This document shows positions 18,063-25,891 of a stretch of 64,000 nucleotides of DNA, in pieces. Within the stretch, counting starts at the first letter, position 1. Each line of letters opens with the position of its first letter. The DNA lies in assembly GCF_900184935.1 (NCBI RefSeq), contig NZ_FXYE01000001.1:1426001-1490000 (forward strand). Reading direction: 5' to 3'. The notes under the pieces are model-generated. The model had not been told where the DNA came from. It saw only the letters and a program-made list of their open reading frames with translations, and ran no database searches. The stretch is from Actibacterium lipolyticum. Lineage in GTDB: Bacteria > Pseudomonadota > Alphaproteobacteria > Rhodobacterales > Rhodobacteraceae. Made by a program: the position numbers and the translations under genes.

Positions 18063-19667
18063 ATGGGCGACAGCAAAATCCGCACGCTGCTTATCGGCTT
18101 GGATGGCGCCACCTATGATCTGTTGGATCAGCTGGTGGAAGAGGGCGTTATGCCCAACCTTGGCAAGATCATGGAAGAGGGTGCGCGGGGGATTTTGAAA
18201 TCCACCATCCACCCGCTGACGCCACCTGCGTGGACGACGATGACAACGGGCCGCACGCCGGGCAACCACGGTGTGTTTGATTTTATCCGCGTTGATCGGG
18301 ATGGGGCAAAGCCAAGCTATACGTTGGCCACGTCATCTGATGTGATGGTTCCGACGATCTGGCAGATTGCCAGCCGCGAAGGGTTGCGCGCCACGACGCT
18401 GAACTTTCCGGTAACGTTCCCGGCCAAGCCGATCGACGGTGTGGTTATTCCGGGTTACGTGCCGTGGTCCTATCTTGGCCGGGCAATCCATCCGCGTCCT
18501 GTGTTCAAGATGCTGAAAGAAAAGGGCGTTTTCAAAGCGTCCGAAATGTCCACCGATTGGCAGCATGAGCGCAAAGCCGTGCAGGGGCTTTCGGAAAACC
18601 AGTTGGAAGATTGGGTTAATTTCCACATCACCCGTGAACGTCGCTGGTTCGAAATCCTCATCACCCTTATGGAAGAAGAGCCAAGCGAACTGACGGCTGT
18701 TCTGTTTGATGGCGTCGACCGTATTCAGCACCTTTGCTATCACCTGATCGACCGCGCAACCCGCGACCAATATGATACGCCTGACGCGATCAAGACCCGC
18801 GAACTTGCGCTTCAATATTATCGCGATGTCGATGGCTATGTCGCCAAGATGATCGAAAAGGCCGGCCCACAGGCGCAGACCTTTATCGTTTCAGATCATG
18901 GCTTTACCCGTTCCGGCGCGCGCATCTTCTATGCTAACACATGGCTGGAAAAGAACGGCTGGCTGGATTGGGTCGAAGGCACACCGATGGACGATCAGGG
19001 CCGCGTTGCGCTGGACGAAAACACCGAGGCCAGCACGCTGATCGACTGGACCAGTTCAAAGGCCTATGCGCTTAGCTCGTCCTCGAACGCTATCTTCATT
19101 CGTCAGGCGAAAGAGCCGGGCGCACCGGGCGTTCAGCCAGAAGATTATGAAGCGTTCCGTGACAACATGATCAAGGAACTTCTGGCGCTTAAAGATCCGG
19201 CGACGGGTAAGCCTGTGGTTATGCATGTGTTCAAACGCGAAGACGCGTTCCCGGGCACTTATTCCGACCGGGCACCGGACCTGACATTGATGCTGCACGA
19301 TTACAGCTTCTTGTCGGTGCTGCGCGCGGATGAGGCGTTGAAAGACCGTCAGGTACCTTATGCAACGCACCACCCGGATGGCATCTTTGTTGCGACCGGG
19401 CCGGGCATTGACATGGGCAAGCGGCTTGACCCGCTTTACATCGCCGATGTCGCGCCGACCGCGCTTTATTCGCTTGGCCTTGCGGTGCCGCGGGACATGG
19501 AAGGTAAGGTTTCCGAAAGCACATTCTCGGGCGAGCATCGCGAAGAGCATAAGCTGAAATTCGTCGATGTGATCGAGGAAGCGGGCGGGAACAAAGACAC
19601 CTCCACGCTGGATGCCGAAGCGCAGGCGCAGATCAAAGAGCGGCTCAAGTCGCTCGGATATCTGTGA
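18063..19667 (+). CDS. alkaline-phosphatase-superfamily phosphodiesterase / nucleotide pyrophosphatase-like protein
   Basis: A 534-residue cytosolic enzyme (no signal peptide) of the type I phosphodiesterase family. The N-terminal LLIGLDGATYDLL supplies the first metal Asp; PPAWTTMTTGRTPGNHGVFDF contains the expected Thr nucleophile; IVSDHGFTRSG near residue 280 and the later THHPDGIFVATGPGI supply metal ligands. GAAGGAATTCATTTA precedes the ATG, 15 bases after the acp gene. Family members hydrolyse or transfer phosphate esters, so in this operon it might act on a phospho-head group or a nucleotide-activated intermediate. That role is inference. Confidence 0.85.
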   Translation: MGDSKIRTLLIGLDGATYDLLDQLVEEGVMPNLGKIMEEGARGILKSTIHPLTPPAWTTMTTGRTPGNHGVFDFIRVDRDGAKPSYTLATSSDVMVPTIWQIASREGLRATTLNFPVTFPAKPIDGVVIPGYVPWSYLGRAIHPRPVFKMLKEKGVFKASEMSTDWQHERKAVQGLSENQLEDWVNFHITRERRWFEILITLMEEEPSELTAVLFDGVDRIQHLCYHLIDRATRDQYDTPDAIKTRELALQYYRDVDGYVAKMIEKAGPQAQTFIVSDHGFTRSGARIFYANTWLEKNGWLDWVEGTPMDDQGRVALDENTEASTLIDWTSSKAYALSSSSNAIFIRQAKEPGAPGVQPEDYEAFRDNMIKELLALKDPATGKPVVMHVFKREDAFPGTYSDRAPDLTLMLHDYSFLSVLRADEALKDRQVPYATHHPDGIFVATGPGIDMGKRLDPLYIADVAPTALYSLGLAVPRDMEGKVSESTFSGEHREEHKLKFVDVIEEAGGNKDTSTLDAEAQAQIKERLKSLGYL

Positions 19668-19673
19668 TCTGAT

Positions 19674-20585
19674 ATGCCAAGGGCCTCCCTTCGCGGGCAT
19701 ACCATCCACTATCAGCAGGTCGGGCAAGGCCCCGACGTGGTGCTGATTCATGGGCTGTTTTGCAACATCGCCTTCTGGTGGTTCCGCGTTGCACCAAAGC
19801 TGGCCGAAAAGCATCGCGTGACCGCGCTTGACCTGCGCGGCCACGGGTTTTCGGCAATGTCGAATGGTGGCTATCGGGCGGTTGATCTGGCCGATGATGT
19901 GGTGGCCCTTATGGCGCATCTGGGCATCGAAAAGGCCCACCTGATTGGGCACAGCTTTGGCGGCGCGGTTGCGTTGGCTGTGGCTGTGAAACATGCCGAT
20001 CAGGTGGAATGCCTGACCCTAGCGGATGCATGGGTGCCATCGCTTCAAACCATGCCGCCGTTGAATGACAGTGCGGCTTGGGCCAAGCTTCAGGCGCGGT
20101 TGCGAAAGCGGGGCATTGTTGTCGATGGGGAACCGCCGCGCGTTGCGCAGGGGTTCTTAGAGGAGATGCTGGACGCCGAAGATGAGGGTGAACCCGTTGC
20201 GGGCGGCGATGGCGCCGGGGCATTTGCAGGGATGCAGGTTTCAAGCGCGGGGCAGCGCCCGACGCGCGCGATGCGTCGCTGGCGTGAGTTGATGGAGCGG
20301 ACCTCGGCCAACAGTCAGTTCCGTGATCCGGCTGGATTGGACCTTGATCATATCAGGGCGGTCGAACGGCCCGTCGATCTGATCTATGGCGCGCGATCAC
20401 GTTATCTGACCAGCCGCGATGGTTTGGCCGAGGCGCTGCCAAATGCGCATCCGGTCGAGATTCCGAATGCCGGCCATTACTTCCCGCTGCTGCGCCCCGA
20501 AGCCTTGTTAAGCGCGGTCGCCACTGGGGTGAAATCAATGCCGCCAAGCGGTACGAAGAAAAGAAAAGAGCATAGCGTTGACTAA
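19674..20585 (+). CDS. alpha/beta-fold hydrolase (thioesterase/esterase-like)
   Basis: A 303-residue hydrolase with VVLIHGLFCN (oxyanion region), GHSFGG (nucleophile elbow at about residue 98) and NAGHYFPL (catalytic His near the C-terminus). Only six bases separate it from the phosphodiesterase. No signal peptide is seen, so it is probably cytoplasmic. In the synthase operon it may release or hydrolyse the acyl product, standing in for the thioesterase domain absent from both megasynthases (inference). Residues 165-185 form a Gly/Ala/Glu-rich insertion in the lid. Confidence 0.85.
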   Translation: MPRASLRGHTIHYQQVGQGPDVVLIHGLFCNIAFWWFRVAPKLAEKHRVTALDLRGHGFSAMSNGGYRAVDLADDVVALMAHLGIEKAHLIGHSFGGAVALAVAVKHADQVECLTLADAWVPSLQTMPPLNDSAAWAKLQARLRKRGIVVDGEPPRVAQGFLEEMLDAEDEGEPVAGGDGAGAFAGMQVSSAGQRPTRAMRRWRELMERTSANSQFRDPAGLDLDHIRAVERPVDLIYGARSRYLTSRDGLAEALPNAHPVEIPNAGHYFPLLRPEALLSAVATGVKSMPPSGTKKRKEHSVD

Positions 20586-20652
20586 AGCAGATCAGAACAT
20601 GACCGGAGATGCTATAGGCAAGGTCGAAGCCGAATTAGGGCAGGGAGCAGAC

Positions 20653-23232
20653 GTGTCTGACAAAAGTGGAACAGGTTTGACGGCCGGGAACTTCCGGCAA
20701 CTTGCGAAGAACGGTATTGGTGATCCGGCCAATGCCTATGTCCATGGGATGGAGTGGTACGACGGTAAGCTGTACTGTGGTATGACCCGCAACTCTTTCA
20801 AACTGTTAAAACTTTTTCCGCCGATCGATCCGCCCGCGCTTGACCCTTGGCCGGTTGACGTACCCCCAAAGGTTCAAGATTTGGACATGCAGGGCCAGAT
20901 TTGGCGTTGGACACCAGAAACTGATGAATGGGAGCTGGCCTATCGTTCGCCCCTGATTGACGGCAAACATGGCGAACCTGCACCGCGCGATCTTGGCTAT
21001 CGCGGGATGGAAGTGTTTCAGGGCAAATCGGACAGCAAGCCGATGCTCTATGCCTCGACCATGTCGACGGTGCTGCGCGGCTGCGCGGCGCATGTGTTGC
21101 GGTCCGAAGATGGTCTGAACTTTGAACCCGCCTGTGAGCCGGGCATCGGGAACGACAATATCTCGACCTTCCGGGAATTGGTTGGGTTTGACGGCTACCT
21201 TTACGCGCCGCCAGCGGGCGAGGGGATTCAGTTCAACTCTAATCGTACCGGCGTTTTGATGCGCTCAAACGATCCCAAGCCGGGCAACTGGGAAGTTGCG
21301 GGCGACCTTGGGTTTGGCGACAGCAAAAACAACGGCATCTTTATGATGACGGTCGCGAACAACCAGCTTTATGCCGGGACGTTCAACAATTACGAAGGCT
21401 ATCAGGTTTGGACGACGCCACCTTGTGGGGATGGTCCGCTGCAATGGCGCAAAGTCATTGATAAAGGCGCCCACCGTGGCCCGCTTTCCGAAATTGCCAT
21501 GGGCATGGTCGAATTCAACGGCGCGCTTTATGTCGGCAGCTCTATCCAGAACGGCGGGTATGACCGCACAAACCTGGTTGGTCCCGCCGCCGGAGAGGTC
21601 ATTCGGATTTGGCCGGATGACAGCTGGGATCTGTTGGTTGGTATGCCGCGCGAAACGCCGGACGGGATGAAATACCCGCTGTCAGGGATTGGGCCGGGGT
21701 TCGACAACATCTTTTCCGGCTATACGTGGCGCATGTGTGTCCATGACGGTTGGCTATATGTCACGACGTTTGATTGGAGCGTGTTCCTGCAATACGCCCA
21801 CCGCCCGTCACCCACCGCCAAAAAGCTGGTTGATGCGGTCAGCTTTGAACAAATGGCCGAAGTTGGCAGCGGGTTCGAGATGTGGCGCACCAAAGACGGT
21901 GTGAACTGGATGCCCGTTACGATCAACGGAATGAACAACCCCTATAACTATGGCGGGCGCACGATGGTTTCGACGCCCAAGGGGCTGGCCGTTGGGACGG
22001 CGAACGTCTTTGGTGGCAAATCGCCAGCGCGGTTTGCATCGCGTTGGGAATACATCGAAAACCCAGACGGCGGCACAGAGGTGTTCTTGGGCGACCCCGG
22101 AACCACGTCTTATGTCATTCCGAAGCCGAAGAAGGACAAAGCCAAGACAGTTGATATCGCGGCAACAGGTGCGACGGGCTACATCGGTCGCCACTTGGTG
22201 CCCAAGCTGTTGGACGCAGGGTACACGCTGCGCCTTTTGACGCTGCCCGGAACACGCGATGACATTCCGGCGCACAAGAACCTTGAAGTGATTGAAGGGA
22301 CGCTGGAAGACCCCGCAACCTTGGCCAAGCTGGTGGATGGCGCGGGGATCGTGTTGCACATGGCCGCGCGGCTTGCCGGGGCGTGCACGTTGGAACAATT
22401 GCGCGAAACCAACGTTGAGGGGACCCACAACCTGATCCGCGCGTGTTCAGATTCCAAGGCGCTGAAGCGGTTTGTGTTCTGTAGTTCGGTCGCGGCTTAT
22501 CAAAACCAATTCAACGAGAAAGAATGGCCTATCCATGAATCGCACCCGCTAAGGGTCGATGGGGGGCACGATCTGGCCGATTACGGCATGACCAAGATCG
22601 CCAGCGAAAACCTTGCCCGTTTCTACAGCAACAAACATGGGTACGAACATTCGATCCTTCGCTTTGCGTTGGTTTATGGGGTTGGTGATCCTTTGGTCGA
22701 TCTGATGGCACGCAAAAACGCGCCAGAGCCGGATTTCGGGCAGGGGCAGGGTGGCGAACAGCCACGGCAGTTTGTGCATATTGATGATGCGGTCGAAGCG
22801 ATTGCGCGGGCGTGTTTCGAAGACGGTGCCAAGAACGAAACCTTCAACGTTGCCGGGCCGGATGTGATAACCTATCGCGATGTGGGCCGGATGACACGTA
22901 TCGCAATCGGTACGCCTTCGAATGACGATCTGGATCCAGACCGCACCCGAGTATGGCGCCGGTATGTGCAGCAATATGATATCAGCAAGGGCAAGAACAA
23001 ATTGGGTTTTTACCCGTCTGTTCCCTTTGCCGAAGGGCTTCGCCAGATCATCGAAGCCGCCCAAGCCGAAGGCGCGTTGCCGCGGCCAAATGACAAAGTA
23101 ACGAGGGAGACTGCCAAGAACACGGGTTTCCAGGCAGATTTCGCAAATCCTTCTCGTAAGGAGGGTAAGCGAAACGAGGCTTCAGCGAAGCCGAAGAGTA
23201 TTAGTGAACCAAAAAAACAGATTGCGAACTGA
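20653..23232 (+). CDS. beta-propeller-like domain fused to NAD-dependent epimerase/dehydratase
   Basis: An approximately 859-residue fusion. Its first about 500 residues carry repeated G-x-LY-x-G and W-containing blades (HGMEWYDGKLYCGMT, FDGYLYAPP, NNQLYAGTF, FNGALYVGSS, HDGWLYVTTF), typical of a beta-propeller. Residues about 500-820 form an extended short-chain dehydrogenase with GATGYIGRH and the catalytic pair in DYGMTK. The last about 50 residues are Lys-rich and unstructured. The start is uncertain: GTG 20653 has GGGAG five bases upstream, whereas ATG 20599 and TTG 20578 (overlapping the hydrolase stop) have weaker sites. No signal peptide is visible. The propeller could hold a partner or substrate; function unknown. 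Confidence 0.8.
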   Translation: MSDKSGTGLTAGNFRQLAKNGIGDPANAYVHGMEWYDGKLYCGMTRNSFKLLKLFPPIDPPALDPWPVDVPPKVQDLDMQGQIWRWTPETDEWELAYRSPLIDGKHGEPAPRDLGYRGMEVFQGKSDSKPMLYASTMSTVLRGCAAHVLRSEDGLNFEPACEPGIGNDNISTFRELVGFDGYLYAPPAGEGIQFNSNRTGVLMRSNDPKPGNWEVAGDLGFGDSKNNGIFMMTVANNQLYAGTFNNYEGYQVWTTPPCGDGPLQWRKVIDKGAHRGPLSEIAMGMVEFNGALYVGSSIQNGGYDRTNLVGPAAGEVIRIWPDDSWDLLVGMPRETPDGMKYPLSGIGPGFDNIFSGYTWRMCVHDGWLYVTTFDWSVFLQYAHRPSPTAKKLVDAVSFEQMAEVGSGFEMWRTKDGVNWMPVTINGMNNPYNYGGRTMVSTPKGLAVGTANVFGGKSPARFASRWEYIENPDGGTEVFLGDPGTTSYVIPKPKKDKAKTVDIAATGATGYIGRHLVPKLLDAGYTLRLLTLPGTRDDIPAHKNLEVIEGTLEDPATLAKLVDGAGIVLHMAARLAGACTLEQLRETNVEGTHNLIRACSDSKALKRFVFCSSVAAYQNQFNEKEWPIHESHPLRVDGGHDLADYGMTKIASENLARFYSNKHGYEHSILRFALVYGVGDPLVDLMARKNAPEPDFGQGQGGEQPRQFVHIDDAVEAIARACFEDGAKNETFNVAGPDVITYRDVGRMTRIAIGTPSNDDLDPDRTRVWRRYVQQYDISKGKNKLGFYPSVPFAEGLRQIIEAAQAEGALPRPNDKVTRETAKNTGFQADFANPSRKEGKRNEASAKPKSISEPKKQIAN

Positions 23233-23273
23233 TTTCTGCGCGTTTCGCGCTAAAGATACAATGGAGATGACCA

Positions 23274-24800
23274 ATGTCGAATACAGATGAATGGATGCCA
23301 AACGTTGAACAGGTTGGTGGCGACTCGTCTCAGGCAATGAGCTATGCGCGCAGTTTGATGAACGAAGGCCGCACCGACGAAGCGCGTGCAGAGCTGCAGT
23401 CGATCATCGATCAAGACCCGCAGAACACCCGCGCGATCATGGCCTATGGTATGTCGCTTCAGCGCGAACGCCGCTTGGAAGAGGCTGCGCAATATTTTGA
23501 AAAAGCGATGGAAGTTGACCCATCAAACACCACCGCGCCGCTTTTGGCGGCGACGATTGGTGTGCAGGGCGATAACCCGGAATATGCCGAGGCCAACTAT
23601 CACAAGGCACTGACGGCTGACCCGACCTCCATTCAGGCGCTGACAGGGCTGGCACGCCTTCACCAGCGCAACAAAAAGCCAGACGCAGCGATCGAGGTGC
23701 TTGAGCGCGCGCTGGAAGTCGACCCTCAGTCCGAGCGTGTCCGCCACCAGTTGGCGACAGTCTATGCCAGCTCTGGCCGCAAGGACGAAGCGAAAGCCCA
23801 GCTTGAACATGCGCTTTCGATCAAACCCGGCGATCAGCGTACAGCCCTGTTGCTGGCAAACCTGTGCAACAGCATGGACAAGCCTGACGAGGCGCTGAAG
23901 ACGCTGGAGGCTGCGCTAAAAGCGTCGCCAGAAGACGGGCGTTTGATGATGGCCATTGGGCGCACGAAACTGGCTGCTAAAGATTATGCCGGTGCCGAAG
24001 TCGTGCTGCGCAAGGCAGTGAATGCACCGCGTAACACAAACCGTGGTAACGGCCGTTTTGCCAGCCGTATCGCAGAACGCCGTGGTCAGCAGCAAGCTGG
24101 CGCAGGCGGTCAGCAAGCTGGTCAATGGCAGGGGATGCAAGGCGGCCAAAACCGCCAGCAGCGCCCAAACTCTATGGCGCAGTTGACGCTTGTTCAGGCC
24201 CTGATCCCGCAGAAAAAGCTGAAAGAAGCGCGTGAGATTCTGGCCAAGGCGCCACGCAATGGCCGTGCCAGCACAATCGTTCAGCGCCTTTACGGTGACG
24301 CGTTCGCGGCCGAGGGCAACATTGAATCCGCCGAACAGTCTTATCGCGCATCCATTCTGCGTGCGCCAAACGGCGAAGAAGCAATCCGTAAGATCGATGA
24401 AGCCAAGGCTGCCAAGTCCGCGCCCAAAGGCGATGCGGTTCTGAAGCTTTACACAGACGAGTTCGCCCGCCGTGTGAAAGAGCGCGAAGAGAACCGTGGC
24501 AATCAGGATCGCAGCGAAATGATGACACGCATCCGCGAACGCCGCGCACAGCGCGGTGGCGGTCAAGGTCAGGGCGTCGGTCAGGGCCAGATGCGTCAGC
24601 GACTGCGTGAACGTATGCAGCAGCAGCGCGGCCAGCAGGGCGGTGGCAACTTCCAAGGCTTCGGTGCGGGCAACATGCAAGCCGGTGGTGGTGCAATGGT
24701 GCCAGACGCGGTCCCACAACAAGGTATTGACGCAAACGGCCAGCAAAACCAACGCGGCGGTTTCTTGCGCGCTATGATGGCGCGTCGTCGCAATAACTAA
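23274..24800 (+). CDS. TPR-repeat protein with Gln/Gly/Arg-rich C-terminal region
   Basis: 508 residues. About six tetratricopeptide repeats occupy residues 15-245 (for example EEAAQYFEKAMEVDPSN, AIEVLERALEVDPQS, DEALKTLEAALKASPED). A Q/G-rich segment (about 265-305) and further helices follow. From about residue 425 to the end the protein is low complexity (GGGQGQGVGQGQMRQRLRER) and finishes GGFLRAMMARRRNN. A closely similar FLRMMAARNQQ in a QG-rich setting occurs inside the QGRF-repeat protein 14 kb away. GGAGATGACCA precedes the ATG. There is no signal peptide. It probably scaffolds a complex; the shared tail suggests interaction or co-assembly with the QGRF protein (inference). Confidence 0.85.
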   Translation: MSNTDEWMPNVEQVGGDSSQAMSYARSLMNEGRTDEARAELQSIIDQDPQNTRAIMAYGMSLQRERRLEEAAQYFEKAMEVDPSNTTAPLLAATIGVQGDNPEYAEANYHKALTADPTSIQALTGLARLHQRNKKPDAAIEVLERALEVDPQSERVRHQLATVYASSGRKDEAKAQLEHALSIKPGDQRTALLLANLCNSMDKPDEALKTLEAALKASPEDGRLMMAIGRTKLAAKDYAGAEVVLRKAVNAPRNTNRGNGRFASRIAERRGQQQAGAGGQQAGQWQGMQGGQNRQQRPNSMAQLTLVQALIPQKKLKEAREILAKAPRNGRASTIVQRLYGDAFAAEGNIESAEQSYRASILRAPNGEEAIRKIDEAKAAKSAPKGDAVLKLYTDEFARRVKEREENRGNQDRSEMMTRIRERRAQRGGGQGQGVGQGQMRQRLRERMQQQRGQQGGGNFQGFGAGNMQAGGGAMVPDAVPQQGIDANGQQNQRGGFLRAMMARRRNN

Positions 24801-24827
24801 GCCACTGTTCGGCATAAAAAAGAAAAA

Positions 24828-24849
24828 CCCGGTTCGTTCGCGGACCGGG
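24828..24849 (+). other. hairpin with UUCG loop just before a Shine-Dalgarno
   Basis: CCCGGTTCG (24828-24836) pairs with CGGACCGGG (24841-24849), one G-U pair, across a TTCG tetraloop. No T-run follows; instead the GGAGG of the next gene begins seven bases later. It may protect or process mRNA or tune translation of the downstream TTG-started gene, rather than terminate. Confidence 0.6.
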
Positions 24850-24866
24850 AACTACGGAGGCTTACG

Positions 24867-25829
24867 TTGAAAGTACTTGTGACCGGTCCCACCGGCGCTG
24901 TCGGGCAGTATATCCTCGAAATGCTGATGACTACGGGGTACGACGTGCGTGTTCTGGCGTTGCCGGATTCCATGCACCGTATCAATTTTCGTGATCGAAT
25001 TGAGATGGTTCCAGGTGAACTGTCTGACGACATCGCCTTGGAAGAGGCGTTGAAAGACATTGATATCGTATTTCACGCGGCATTGGTTAGCCCGCCACCT
25101 GCGATGAAGCCCGAAACGATGAATGCGGTGAATATCGAAGGCACGCGCAATTTGTTGAAGGCCTGTGCGGGCAAGATTAAGCGCTTTGTTTTGGTCAGTT
25201 CGAACAACGTCTATGCGCCTCATCGCTCGCCCGCGATGTGGCCCTTGCTTGATGATGCGTTGCGCCAAGCACATGGTAACCCGCAGCAGGCCGCGCTTGG
25301 CGAAAGCCTGATCGCCGCAGAAGATTTGGTGTTCGAAGCTGCCGAACGCGGAGAGATTGAATACTCCATTCTACGGCCCACGGTGACGGCTGGTCGTAAA
25401 TGCCCGTTCATTGAAAGCATGGTCACAACGATCCTTCGCAACCCTGATAACTTGGAAATGCAGCGGCGGATGTGGGACATGATGCAATGGTCCCACGGGA
25501 CTGACATCGCCAGCGCCGCACTGCTGGTGGCCGAGCATGAGAAGGCCGTGAACCAGTGCTTTCTGGTTGCCGGGGCCGAACCCGTTACGATCTACGATGT
25601 TCAGGCGCTGATGTGGGAGGTGATGAACGTCGGGAAAAGCGATAATCCGTATGCGGAAATCGCCTCGCGTAATAACATGGGCATCCCCAAGTTTGAGCCA
25701 CGCAAATTGCACGCGCTTGGCTGGAGGCCGCAGGTCGGGGTGAAGCAATGCATCGCAGAGGTACTGGGCCGGTTGGAATTCTATTCTTCTGCCGCGATCA
25801 AGATGCCTGCGCATTTGCTGGATGAATAA
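24867..25829 (+). CDS. NAD-dependent epimerase/dehydratase-like protein lacking the catalytic Tyr/Lys
   Basis: A 320-residue extended SDR. The nucleotide-binding motif VTGPTGAVGQY opens the protein, FVLVSSNNVYAP gives the Ser region, and ILRPTVTAGR the later block. At the active site, where family members read YGxSKxxAE, this protein reads LGESLIAAE: both Tyr and Lys are replaced by Leu. It is therefore probably a pseudoenzyme or uses unusual chemistry. The TTG start at 24867 is well supported by GGAGG six bases upstream. It belongs to the same operon as the two epimerase fusions and may pair with one of them. Confidence 0.85.
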   Translation: MKVLVTGPTGAVGQYILEMLMTTGYDVRVLALPDSMHRINFRDRIEMVPGELSDDIALEEALKDIDIVFHAALVSPPPAMKPETMNAVNIEGTRNLLKACAGKIKRFVLVSSNNVYAPHRSPAMWPLLDDALRQAHGNPQQAALGESLIAAEDLVFEAAERGEIEYSILRPTVTAGRKCPFIESMVTTILRNPDNLEMQRRMWDMMQWSHGTDIASAALLVAEHEKAVNQCFLVAGAEPVTIYDVQALMWEVMNVGKSDNPYAEIASRNNMGIPKFEPRKLHALGWRPQVGVKQCIAEVLGRLEFYSSAAIKMPAHLLDE

Positions 25830-25891
25830 ATCAAATTGAATAATGGCCGAAGCCCATTCGGGGCGAGCGGACAATAGGAAGGAAGATATTT

